A stretch of DNA of 64,000 nucleotides from Nostoc sp. XA010 (GTDB taxonomy: Bacteria; Cyanobacteriota; Cyanobacteriia; Cyanobacteriales; Nostocaceae). The notes under the pieces are model-generated. The model searched no databases, had not been told where the DNA came from, and worked only from the letters and a program-made list of their open reading frames with translations. Position numbers and translations under genes: made by a program. The stretch is from NCBI RefSeq assembly GCF_020829625.1, contig NZ_JAIVFX010000016.1:101916-165915 (forward strand), in the 5' to 3' direction. This document shows, in pieces, positions 18,652-26,988 of this stretch (position 1 is the first letter of the stretch; each line of letters starts with the position of its first letter).

Positions 18652-21600
18652 ATGTATTGGAAATGGGGCTTTAGACTATTAATTGTATTTTTAGGGCTAT
18701 GGCTACTCCTAAATCTGGGTTCCCGCGTGGGAGCAGAGATTTTTTGGTTTCAGGAAGTTGGCTACCTCCAAGTATTTCTGTTGAGGGTGGTAACTCGTGG
18801 TATTTTGTGGGTAGTCGTGGCTGGGATAACTGCTGCCTATCTACTGCTAAACCTGGCTCTAGCACAACGGCTAAAATATCCCCAGTCGCTGAAGATTGAA
18901 GAAGTCCGGCGTGAGGAAGCACAACTGAGCAGTGAATTAAAAAATTTTCTCAGTCCTCATTATCCAAGAGGCAACGAAACCCGCACACTTACGCCGCAAC
19001 CCTTTAAACCTTTCAGATTGCGCTGGTTATTACCCCTATCTTTGGTACTGAGCTTGTTGATCGGGTTAATGCTGGCTCACTATGGTCAAATTGCTCTTTC
19101 TTACTGGCATCCTCCAGTTAATAAAGCTAGTCAACCCATTCTTAGCTTGTTCCGACTAGAGACAATTTGGCAGATATTGAGGCAGATTTTCTCTCAAGTC
19201 TCGTATCTCGGTTTAATTGGGGGAGTAGCGATCGCAATCTTAATTTATCCCCAATTTTTATTAACTGCGATCGCACTTGTTTTCAGTCCAATTTTTGGGT
19301 TGATCCTATTCCAAAACTGGGCAAAGGTGCTGCAATATTTTCACCCCACCCTTTTCAACAGCACTGAGCCTTTATTTGGTCGAGATATCAGCTTTTACGT
19401 ATTTTCCTTACCCTTTTGGGAACTGCTAGAACTCTGGCTGATGGGATTATGTTTGTATGGCTTTATCGCTGTTACTCTCACTTATCTCTTGTCGGCTGAC
19501 AGTTTGAGTCAGGGGATTTTCCCTGGTTTTTCACCCCAGCAGCAGCGTCATTTATCCGGTATGGGTGGCTTGTTAATGCTGGTAGTGGCTTTTAGTTATT
19601 GGCTGAGTCGCTATGAACTGGTGTATTCTACCCGTGGAGTAAGTTATGGTGCCAGTTATACCGATGTGACAGCCCAGTTGCCAGCTTACACCGTCTTGTG
19701 CATCGTGGCAGTAGCGATCGCAACTTACCTACTTTGGCGAACATTTTTCTGGAAACCCAAATCTCAGTATCGTCGTTTAGTATTTTACGGATTAGGGGTT
19801 TATTTAGTACTAGTTGTAGCAGCTGATGTTGTTATACCTGCTGTGGTGCAATATTTAATTGTTCAACCTAATGAGTTGCAACGAGAGCAACCCTACATTC
19901 AGCGAACTATTGCTTTGACTCGCCAAGCATTCGATCTAGAGGCGATCGATGCCAGAACCTTCAACCCCCAAGGAACACTAACTGAAGCTGATATTCAAAA
20001 GAATGACTTGACAATTCGGAATATTCGCCTTTGGGATCAGCGGCCACTGTTACAAACTAACCGTCAACTGCAACAAATCCGGCCGTATTATCGGTTCCCC
20101 GATGCCGATATTGATCGGTATACTCTCAAAACAGATGTAACTTCACCCCGACTATCAGCCCCCCAAAAACCGCCAGAACCGGAGCAGCAAGCAGCTGAGC
20201 CAGCAGAACGGCGGCAGGTACTGATTGCCGCGCGAGAATTAGATTACAATGCTGTACCACAGGAAGCTCAAACATGGGTTAACCGTCATTTAATTTATAC
20301 TCACGGTTTTGGGTTCACTGTTAGCCCAGTCAATACAGTTGGGCCGGGTGGGCTACCAGAATATTTTGTCAAAGATATTAGCGGTGATAGTAGCGCTCTC
20401 ACAACTTCCAGTGAAGCCATTCGTGACAGTATTCCCATTGGGCAACCCCGAATTTATTACGGTGAAATAGCTAATACCTACGTGATGACTGGCACAAGAG
20501 TTAGAGAGCTAGACTATCCCAGTGGTAGTGACAATGTTTACAACTCTTATGATGGTCTGGGTGGTGTTCAAATCGGTTCAGCATGGCGACGCTGGTTATT
20601 TGCCATGTATTTGAAAGATTGGCAAATGTTATTCACACGGGACTTTTTGCCTGAGACAAAGGTGTTGTTCCGGCGAAATGTGAAGCAACGTATTCAAGCG
20701 ATCGCGCCTTTTCTCAAATTTGACAGCGACCCCTATTTAGTAGCTGCTGCTGCTAATCAAGATTTGCCAAGCAATCCCAGTTATCTTTACTGGATTGTTG
20801 ATGCCTACACAACGAGCGATCGCTATCCTTACTCAGACACTGGTAGCGATGGTATCAACTACATTCGCAACTCAATCAAGGTAGTGATTGATGCCTATCA
20901 CGGTAGTGTTAACTTTTATATTGCCGATCCAAGCGATCCAATCATTGCCACTTGGTCAGCGATATTTCCCAACATGTTTAAACCCCTCAGTACAATGCCA
21001 GTCAATCTCCGCAGTCATACGCGGTATCCGGTGGACTTCTTCAAAATTCAATCTGAGCGGTTGATGACCTACCACATGACCGATCCCCAGGTATTTTACA
21101 ATCGGGAAGACCAGTGGCAAATCCCCAACGAAATCTATGGCAGTGAACCTCGTCCGCTAGAGCCGTACTATTTGATTACTAGTCTACCCACTGTACCTTT
21201 TGAAGAGTTTATTCTACTTCTGCCTTATACTCCCAAACAACGGACTAATTTAATCGCTTGGTTAGCGGCGCGATCGGATGGCAAAAACTACGGTAAGCTG
21301 GTGCTATATGTCTTTCCTAAAGAACGCCTGCTTTACGGGCCAGAGCAAATCGAGGCGCGGATTAACCAAGATCCAGTAATTTCTCAGCAAATTTCCCTGT
21401 GGAATCGTCAGGGGTCGAGAGCTATTCAAGGTAATCTACTTGTAATTCCCATTGAGCAATCGCTGCTATACGTCGAGCCAATCTATTTAGAAGCCACACA
21501 AAATAGTCTGCCAACTTTGGTGCGGGTAGTCGTGGCTTATGAAAACCGGATTGTCATGGCACAAACATTAGAACAAGCCTTGCAGGCAATTTTTAAACCA

Positions 21601-21660
21601 GAAGTTACACCAGCCCCAGCGATTATCCGTCCCTTTGAAGAAGCAGCCCCGCCTGGCTAA
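18652..21660 (+). CDS. UPF0182 family membrane protein
   Basis: 1,002 residues from the ATG at 18652; the frame extends to a TTG at 18625, which would overlap the old vapC end. About eight membrane segments fill the first 400 residues (for example LLIVFLGLWLLLNLG, LLPLSLVLSLLIGLMLAHYG, LVLVVAADVVIPAVVQYLIV). A large extracytoplasmic region follows, with the conserved family stretches TYVMTGTRVRELDYP, NVYNSYDGLGGVQIGS, WRRWLFA and RHTRYPVDFFKIQ-like sequence. The family is widespread in cyanobacteria and actinobacteria; its function is not established. Acidic/proline-rich tail. No strong ribosome-binding site. Confidence 0.92.
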   Translation: MYWKWGFRLLIVFLGLWLLLNLGSRVGAEIFWFQEVGYLQVFLLRVVTRGILWVVVAGITAAYLLLNLALAQRLKYPQSLKIEEVRREEAQLSSELKNFLSPHYPRGNETRTLTPQPFKPFRLRWLLPLSLVLSLLIGLMLAHYGQIALSYWHPPVNKASQPILSLFRLETIWQILRQIFSQVSYLGLIGGVAIAILIYPQFLLTAIALVFSPIFGLILFQNWAKVLQYFHPTLFNSTEPLFGRDISFYVFSLPFWELLELWLMGLCLYGFIAVTLTYLLSADSLSQGIFPGFSPQQQRHLSGMGGLLMLVVAFSYWLSRYELVYSTRGVSYGASYTDVTAQLPAYTVLCIVAVAIATYLLWRTFFWKPKSQYRRLVFYGLGVYLVLVVAADVVIPAVVQYLIVQPNELQREQPYIQRTIALTRQAFDLEAIDARTFNPQGTLTEADIQKNDLTIRNIRLWDQRPLLQTNRQLQQIRPYYRFPDADIDRYTLKTDVTSPRLSAPQKPPEPEQQAAEPAERRQVLIAARELDYNAVPQEAQTWVNRHLIYTHGFGFTVSPVNTVGPGGLPEYFVKDISGDSSALTTSSEAIRDSIPIGQPRIYYGEIANTYVMTGTRVRELDYPSGSDNVYNSYDGLGGVQIGSAWRRWLFAMYLKDWQMLFTRDFLPETKVLFRRNVKQRIQAIAPFLKFDSDPYLVAAAANQDLPSNPSYLYWIVDAYTTSDRYPYSDTGSDGINYIRNSIKVVIDAYHGSVNFYIADPSDPIIATWSAIFPNMFKPLSTMPVNLRSHTRYPVDFFKIQSERLMTYHMTDPQVFYNREDQWQIPNEIYGSEPRPLEPYYLITSLPTVPFEEFILLLPYTPKQRTNLIAWLAARSDGKNYGKLVLYVFPKERLLYGPEQIEARINQDPVISQQISLWNRQGSRAIQGNLLVIPIEQSLLYVEPIYLEATQNSLPTLVRVVVAYENRIVMAQTLEQALQAIFKPEVTPAPAIIRPFEEAAPPG

Positions 21661-21769
21661 GGGATTATAAAACACATAGCAAGCGACAGGGAGCGGTTGC
21701 CATTAACAAAATTTATTACAACAGACATAGTTTAATAGTTAAACATAATGTAATAGACACTAAAAGTTA

Positions 21770-21952
21770 ATGAACATGCTACAAAGTAACCAACTAGAAA
21801 TCCGCCACATTAGTCCTAAAGTGAGGCAGTTGATTAAAATGTATGCCGATGTTAATAACTGTACGCAGTCTGAGATGTTGGAACGCATTATTTTGGAGTG
21901 GAACGCCCAACAAAGCGAGAGCGAACGACCGCCAGGAGATGAAGATGAATAG
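21770..21952 (+). CDS. small ribbon-helix-helix-like protein
   Basis: 60 residues. The segment LEIRHISPKVRQLIKMYADVNNCTQSEMLERIILEW reads as a beta strand followed by two helices, the layout of a ribbon-helix-helix DNA-binding domain. An acidic tail (PPGDEDE) ends it. ATG at 21770, alternative ATG two codons later. It follows the UPF0182 gene on the same strand by about 110 bases. The assignment is from pattern only; it could regulate itself or be the antitoxin half of a pair without a visible toxin. Confidence 0.5.
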   Translation: MNMLQSNQLEIRHISPKVRQLIKMYADVNNCTQSEMLERIILEWNAQQSESERPPGDEDE

Positions 21953-22009
21953 CTTTCTTGGACAATCTCTAATCAGCTTCTAGCGATACACTTTGATGAA
22001 TTTGGCTCT

Positions 22010-22477
22010 TTAGTTGGAGAAAAACTTTCTAGAAATTGGGTCTTGTTTGAGGGATTGAATAAAATCCCTCAAAGTCATCATGCTACCTGTTAAAGTGAAT
22101 TTAGGAGTGCCATTTTGAGCAACGATTCTTACTTCACCATCTTGGATCTGAATCTTATTTTTAATACTATCCCATAGAGTATCGAAGCTCTGATCATCGT
22201 TGCAACCATTGGCTTCAAGGAATCTTTGGCGGACTTCTGTTTTTAGCGCTAGTGCTTCTGCTGCTTGAGTCCGCGCCTCAAAGTGTTTAATTATATCTTC
22301 ATAAGCACTTTCCCTCAAAGTTTTATTTTCAGCCTGAACTTGCTCTAACTGAGTTTTTATAGCTTGTAGTTGGGACGCTAAAGCGGCTGATTTCTGGTAT
22401 TCAAGTTTTAAGGCTTGCTTTGCATTGGCTAACAAAGCTTTATAATCTAGCTGATCTTGATTTTTTTCGGATTGCAT
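22010..22477 (-). CDS. coiled-coil protein of unknown function
   Basis: 155 residues. Residues about 10-85 are strongly helical and heptad-like (KSAALASQLQAIKTQLEQVQ). They are followed by a small domain with WDSIKNKIQIQDGEVRI and a C-terminal FIQSLKQDPISRKFF. The coiled coil followed by a compact C-terminal unit recalls phage scaffold-like proteins, but no capsid or portal gene is nearby, so I do not assign that function. ATG at 22477. A second small minus-strand gene lies 104 bases upstream. Confidence 0.55.
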   Translation of the reverse strand: MQSEKNQDQLDYKALLANAKQALKLEYQKSAALASQLQAIKTQLEQVQAENKTLRESAYEDIIKHFEARTQAAEALALKTEVRQRFLEANGCNDDQSFDTLWDSIKNKIQIQDGEVRIVAQNGTPKFTLTGSMMTLRDFIQSLKQDPISRKFFSN

Positions 22478-22581
22478 TTTTATCTCTTGATAAACAGATT
22501 TTCGTTGAAAAAATCTCGTCAGTTCTATTACAAAAACTGGCGAGAGTTTAGTAAATATTTTCTGTGTTATCTAAGTATTCC

Positions 22582-22884
22582 TTATTGTACTAATAATGGT
22601 GTTTCCGAGTGAGGATTTTGCTGAATACTACTCAGACTAGAACTAATGTGGGAGCGGATAGCTTTTTCATAAACACTAGTCTGCTGATTACGTACCCCTA
22701 CAGCTTGATATATTAAGTTAACTTCTGGGAATTCAGACCAATACATCAAGAAAATGTCTTTAGCTGGAGTAATAATTTCATAATTATTCTCCTGTCTTTT
22801 CTTTCTAAGTTTACAATTATTTAGTTGTAATTTTTGTCTGAATAGTTGTTCAAATTCTGAAATTAAATCTGAAGTATTTTTCAT
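22582..22884 (-). CDS. small protein of unknown function
   Basis: 100 residues. Charged N-terminal helix (ISEFEQLFRQKLQLNNCKLRK), then EIITPAKDIFLMYWSEFPEVNLIYQ, with no signal peptide or domain I recognise. ATG at 22884. Same strand as the coiled-coil gene, possibly co-transcribed. The codon pattern looks normal for the region, which is the main support for it being real. Confidence 0.45.
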   Translation of the reverse strand: MKNTSDLISEFEQLFRQKLQLNNCKLRKKRQENNYEIITPAKDIFLMYWSEFPEVNLIYQAVGVRNQQTSVYEKAIRSHISSSLSSIQQNPHSETPLLVQ

Positions 22885-23302
22885 GGTTTATACACGTTAA
22901 AACGTGTTGATGATGCAAAGACTATCTGGTGATATTACTAAGTATGACACTTCAGATACCTCTTACTATATAGTGTATCAGTTATCGGGTATTTGAGGAG
23001 AGGATTCAGACGCAGGGTAATTCGTTGGCTCAGGCTCTGGTAGAAAAGAGGCTGTGCGATCGCTGCGACCTGTTGATTGCGATTTTACCTAGCACAACTC
23101 TGGTATTTATTCACTTATACTTACTACCAGTTTGGCGTAGATCCATATTCCTAGGTCGAAGCAAGCTATGCATAGCCTCTGGTAGAGAAGCGGCTTGCCC
23201 TGAGGCATCGCTGTTTCAGTGTAGCTAGTTAGCAGAGACACCCTATATAAAATCACACAGCTAAATCATATTCTCTTTAGAGCCTTAGGGGGCAATCAGT
23301 AC
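22885..23302. other. intergenic, repeat-derived DNA
   Basis: 418 bases. The part around 23150-23225 (GAGAAGCGGCTTGCCCTGAG) resembles the GC-rich dispersed repeats common between Nostocales genes. A 67-codon plus-strand frame across it (23025-23228) is rejected as a gene. Confidence 0.45.
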
Positions 23303-24706
23303 TTACAGGCTACAGCCTGCGACTTCAAGACCCTCTGCAAAGCTGATTAATTCTAAGTACTCTGGATTTTCTACGAACTTTTTGGCTGCTAGCAATCCGG
23401 CAATGCTCCAGGTTTGATAAATTCTAGCTTCTTTGCCAATCAAACGACCATTGTTGCCATCGTAGTATTCTGGGAATTTATCCTTAAATAAACGCCTTTC
23501 GGCAATGGCGATCGCTGCTTGGGCAAGTTCTGTTCGACCTGCCTTCAGTGCGGCGGCGGTAAATAACCACAGCAAAACGGGCCAGTTACCGCCGTTGTGA
23601 TAAGACCAAGCCCTGTTCTTAGCATCACATCCTGTAACAATTCTCCACTCTAAACCATCCATTGCTGGAAAGCAGATTTTAACAGGCATATAGCCGATCA
23701 AGTCTTGCCAACGTTGGGCAAATAAATTCATAATGCTTTGAGATTCTTTTTCGCTTGCTAAGGAAGTTAAAATTGCCATTAGATTTCCCAGAGCAAAAAA
23801 GCGAAAATCTATCCGTCCCGGCCCCAGATTTCCCGCTAAATATCCTCCAGTTTCGGGCAACCACTCGGTCAACCAAGTGGGGATTGATTCTGAGTTGATG
23901 TTGAATTTATTAACAATTTCTTTACCAAATTCGTTATCCTTGTAACGATAAATTTCCCCCAATCGCTTCAGGTCTAGCCAGTAATAGTTGCGGATATGAT
24001 ATTTCAAAGATCCCAATCGCCTATTGACTTTGCCAAGGTACGTATCGCCATCTCCATCTGGTAAAAGCAATTCAGTAGCAGCTCTGAGGGATGCATAGAA
24101 TAATACTTGAATTTCTAGAGGATGTTCGTAGACTCCCATGCGACGGTCAATCATAAACGCGCCATCGGGAACTAACATTGTTGGGTACATGGAGAAGCGA
24201 TGTACCAAGCAAAGATCCAAAATTAACTTGATTCCTGCTTGAAAATCTGGCTGACGCGCTAGGGTTAAATCGCCTGTAACTTTTTCATAAGCGCGTAGCA
24301 AGAGAATCCACCACATACAAGAATCAATTGGGGGAACGCGAGCGATCGCTAGTTCACCAAAATCAGCGACCAAAAATTCCTCATTCCCATTACAATGTAC
24401 TTTGAAACTTGCAGGCATTAATCCCGCTCCTGGTTCAAAGCAGTCTATCTGCTTATCATGACTTTGTAATTTCAGTGTTTCTACTAAGAAGTTACGCACA
24501 ATCTCTGTTTTGCCGTGCATGAGAAACACCAAGGCAGAAGGGACAAAATCGCGGAGGAAGCACTGATCGTAATTGAGCGCATCTGACTCCGCATCTCTGG
24601 CGGCTACAGTACCAATGGGTTTTCCCTGGTAATAAATTATCGACTCTTCCAACAATTCCCAGGCTTCTGCTTCGAGCAGACTGTTCTTATCGATCGCGCT
24701 AGTCAT
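23303..24706 (-). CDS. alkaline/neutral invertase (GH100)
   Basis: 467 residues, the length of cyanobacterial neutral invertases, which cleave sucrose to glucose and fructose in the cytosol. GH100 features: WELLEESIIYYQGKPIGTVAA at the start, NYDQCFLRDFVPSALVFL, VADFGELAIARVPPIDSCMWW, DGAFMIDRRMGVYEHPLEIQ with the likely catalytic acid Asp187 (compare Asp188 reported for an Anabaena InvA), and the C-terminal PEYYDGNNGRLIGKEARIYQTWS holding the other likely catalytic acid. No signal peptide. Anabaena has two paralogues, InvA and InvB, and I cannot tell which this is. In Nostocales invertase links sucrose supply to nitrogen fixation. An SDR gene lies upstream on the same strand, separated by a repeat element. 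Confidence 0.92.
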   Translation of the reverse strand: MTSAIDKNSLLEAEAWELLEESIIYYQGKPIGTVAARDAESDALNYDQCFLRDFVPSALVFLMHGKTEIVRNFLVETLKLQSHDKQIDCFEPGAGLMPASFKVHCNGNEEFLVADFGELAIARVPPIDSCMWWILLLRAYEKVTGDLTLARQPDFQAGIKLILDLCLVHRFSMYPTMLVPDGAFMIDRRMGVYEHPLEIQVLFYASLRAATELLLPDGDGDTYLGKVNRRLGSLKYHIRNYYWLDLKRLGEIYRYKDNEFGKEIVNKFNINSESIPTWLTEWLPETGGYLAGNLGPGRIDFRFFALGNLMAILTSLASEKESQSIMNLFAQRWQDLIGYMPVKICFPAMDGLEWRIVTGCDAKNRAWSYHNGGNWPVLLWLFTAAALKAGRTELAQAAIAIAERRLFKDKFPEYYDGNNGRLIGKEARIYQTWSIAGLLAAKKFVENPEYLELISFAEGLEVAGCSL

Positions 24707-24775
24707 GGGCGTTTAATTCCACTAATGGTATGTATCGGCTCAATTGTGGAAAGTACGCAAGCCTACCTCAACGAA

Positions 24776-25048
24776 GAGGCAGGGGGCAGGGGGAAGGGAG
24801 CAGGGGGATATGACCTCTTCCTCCTGCTGTGGAGCAGAGCAGAATATAGGTCTAAATCTTCCACTTCAACAAACGTAGTTCTCGTACCATACGGGAAGCT
24901 AACGCAACAGGTAGGGTGTTTACGTAGCTCTAGCTCTTCATTGCCCGTAGCTCTACCGTTGACCCAGCCTCTCCAACAGTTGGGTCTAACTGTCGAATTC
25001 CCTTTCTGTTCTATTCCCCTTGCTCCATGCTCCCTGCCCCCTTGCCTC
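24776..25048. repeat. ~270-bp element with G-rich STRR inverted ends
   Basis: GAGGCAGGGGGCAGGGGGAA starts the left end (24776-24807). The right end (25016-25048) carries the same type of sequence in inverse orientation, ending GCCCCCTTGCCTC. The interior has no protein coding features. It ends five bases before the SDR stop codon and separates the SDR gene from the invertase gene. It is similar in build to the insert in vapC at 18393-18574. Frames across it on both strands are not taken as genes. Confidence 0.65.
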
Positions 25049-25052
25049 TTTT

Positions 25053-25862
25053 TCAAGCTGACCAGCTTTCTCGGAAGTCAGCATACAGAGTTAATCCACC
25101 ATCTATAAAGAGGGTTTGTCCGGTGATGTAGGCGGCTTCATCCGAAGCTAAAAAAGCTACTGCGGCTGCCATCTCCTCTGAGGAGCCAGCACGCCCCATT
25201 GGGATGTGACTTTCCACAACCGCCTTTTTTTCGGGGTCATCTATCCAGGCTTGATTTATTGGCGTGACTGTTGCTCCGGGGGCAATGGCGTTGACACGAA
25301 TACCTTGCTTGGCATATTCCAATGCTAAAGTTTTGGTTAGGTTTTCCATACCACCTTTGCTGATGGAATAACTGATATACATCGGTCGCGGAATAATTTC
25401 GTGAACGCTGGAAATATTAATAATCACCCCCCGACGATTAACAGACAGGAGGTGTTTAATAGTTTCACGGGCGCAAAGATAAGCACCCCGGAGATTGACT
25501 GCAATTACCCGGTCAAAGTCTGCTGTGGTAACTTCGTGGGATGGACTTTCTGCTTGAATGCCAGCATTGTTAACTAGAATATCTAAACTGCCAAATTCCT
25601 TGACTACGGTGTTGACCATCTCAACAATGTCTGATTCTTGGGAGACATCTCCCTGAACCGGTAGCGACTTCACACCACAATTTTCGATATTTCCGCAGGC
25701 TTTTTGCAATGCCATCTCTTCCGTGTCTGCCGCAGCTTCGGGGTCTTTGCGGTAATTGATGGCGATGTTGCACCCTTCTTGAGCGAGTCTGATAGCGATC
25801 GCCTGACCAATACCTGAAGTTGCACCTGTAATTAAAGCATTCTTTCCTTTTAACCCTATCAT
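25053..25862 (-). CDS. short-chain dehydrogenase/reductase (glucose 1-dehydrogenase-like)
   Basis: 269 residues, a classical SDR. The NAD(P)-binding motif TGATSGIG is at 12-19, NNAG at 98-101, a catalytic serine at about 151-152 and YSISK with Tyr165 and Lys169. The C-terminus has ITGQTLFIDGGLTLY. The overall pattern is closest to the glucose 1-dehydrogenase/3-oxoacyl reductase branch, and substrate prediction within SDRs is unreliable. The neighbouring sucrose-cleaving invertase on the same strand makes a sugar substrate plausible, but that is inference. Same strand, but a repeat element intervenes, so co-transcription is uncertain. Confidence 0.85.
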   Translation of the reverse strand: MIGLKGKNALITGATSGIGQAIAIRLAQEGCNIAINYRKDPEAAADTEEMALQKACGNIENCGVKSLPVQGDVSQESDIVEMVNTVVKEFGSLDILVNNAGIQAESPSHEVTTADFDRVIAVNLRGAYLCARETIKHLLSVNRRGVIINISSVHEIIPRPMYISYSISKGGMENLTKTLALEYAKQGIRVNAIAPGATVTPINQAWIDDPEKKAVVESHIPMGRAGSSEEMAAAVAFLASDEAAYITGQTLFIDGGLTLYADFRESWSA

Positions 25863-26193
25863 ATTTCCTGCCTAAGCTGCCCTTACTTGAATTTGCACCA
25901 GTCAAAAAATTTTGGATTTTAGATTATTCTTTTGAGTATTAAACTTGCTGTTGTCAACCTCCAATAGAGGTAATTTAAAAATATAAAGGTTTTCGTTTGT
26001 ATGAAGTACATTTCATGCCCAACTCCTCTCTTTGCCAAGGAGCTACGGTGTAAACACAAATTATACGATTACCTAAAAGTCCTCTAAAACCTCACCCTGT
26101 CCTATCGGACATCCCTTTCCTTACTAAGGAGAGGCACAGGTTTTGCTTGTGCAAAACCAGGGTGAAGTATCTTAGGGGCAATGGTATTAGTCC
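25863..26193. repeat. intergenic region with REP-like palindromes
   Basis: 331 bases. GCTACGGTGTAAACACAAAT at 26042-26061 nearly repeats the segment at 9749-9768 that forms part of the minisatellite's flanking repeat. CCTTTCCTTACTAAGGAGAG (from 26114) forms a 10-bp stem, and AACCTCACCCTG at 26088-26099 is echoed in inverse orientation at about 26158-26168. This is a composite of dispersed repeats and no gene is seen. Confidence 0.6.
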
Positions 26194-26856
26194 CTAGCGC
26201 AAATTCGCTGGCACTTTTTCAGGAACTACCCAATAGTAAATAGTTTTGCCCTCTACAGTCAGCGTCTGGTCTGGTTTCCAGTCGCCCATATCGAAGGCAT
26301 GGGAGACAATGCGAGTACCAGGTTTAAGTTCACTCAATAGCTTGGGACGAAGTTTGAGGTTAATTTCAGGCAGCAAATAAAGTGTAACTACTGTTGCTTT
26401 ACTAAAGTCAGTCTTGAACAAGTCTTGTTGGACAAACTTCACGCGATCGGTTACTCCTGCCTTCTGGGCATTCTCATTAGCTTCTTTGACGCGTTGGGGG
26501 TCAATATCTATCCCAAAACCCTGCGTACCAAACTTTTGTGCCGCAGTATTGACAATTCTGCCATCACCACTACCAAGGTCGTAAAGCAGATCATTTTTAC
26601 CCACTTTTGCCACTTTCAACATTGCGTCTACCACTGCCTGTGGTGTAGGCACATAGGGAACATCGCCGGGGCGTTCTTGTGGTTGAGTTGTGGGAGTTGT
26701 CGTAGCTGGTATTTCGGTTTCGGTCTGACCTGTTAAAGTAGAAGGTTGTGTCCCGGCTTCCAAATCTTGCTGTTGCGGCGCACATCCAGCAATTCCCAAA
26801 CTGGTAATACTAACGCCTGTAACCAGTAAAAACAGAATTTTTTTGAAGTTCATCAA
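26194..26856 (-). CDS. class I SAM methyltransferase with lipoprotein signal
   Basis: 220 residues. The N-terminus is a lipoprotein signal: basic MMNFKK, hydrophobic ILFLLVTGVSITSL, lipobox LGIAGC with Cys25. A Thr/Pro/Gln-rich linker (about 30-65) follows, then a methyltransferase fold with YDLGSGDGRI (SAM motif I, about 94-103), GFGIDIDPQRV and FVQQDLF. Both parts are in one continuous frame. A SAM enzyme outside the cytoplasmic membrane is paradoxical because SAM is cytosolic; the protein may face inward, use another ligand, or have lost activity. The substrate is unknown. ATG at 26856 with AAGGAGA upstream. Confidence 0.8.
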   Translation of the reverse strand: MMNFKKILFLLVTGVSITSLGIAGCAPQQQDLEAGTQPSTLTGQTETEIPATTTPTTQPQERPGDVPYVPTPQAVVDAMLKVAKVGKNDLLYDLGSGDGRIVNTAAQKFGTQGFGIDIDPQRVKEANENAQKAGVTDRVKFVQQDLFKTDFSKATVVTLYLLPEINLKLRPKLLSELKPGTRIVSHAFDMGDWKPDQTLTVEGKTIYYWVVPEKVPANLR

Positions 26857-26951
26857 TTTTCTCCTTGATTCAATAGCTTGTGGTTAGTAGTTAGTAAAAC
26901 AATTGATAGTCATGGAATTTTGAATTGCTTATAGTGTGAGATTTAGGTTGC

Positions 26952-26986
26952 AAAATCCAAAATCCAAAATCTAAAATCCAAAATCG
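26952..26986. repeat. heptameric short tandem repeat (AAAATCC)
   Basis: Five consecutive 7-bp units, AAAATCC with single-base variants, directly after the permease stop codon on its strand. The same unit recurs at 43034-43054. Confidence 0.8.
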
Positions 26987-26988
26987 TA

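Noticed and set aside
22010..22477. Phage scaffold protein
   Set aside because: Only the coiled-coil layout is similar; no capsid, portal, terminase or integrase gene lies nearby.
23025..23228. 67-codon frame upstream of the invertase end
   Set aside because: Composition is unlike coding DNA here and it overlaps dispersed repeat sequence.
24725..25108. 127-codon plus and 97-codon minus frames between invertase and SDR
   Set aside because: Both run through STRR-type inverted repeats and give low-complexity peptides.
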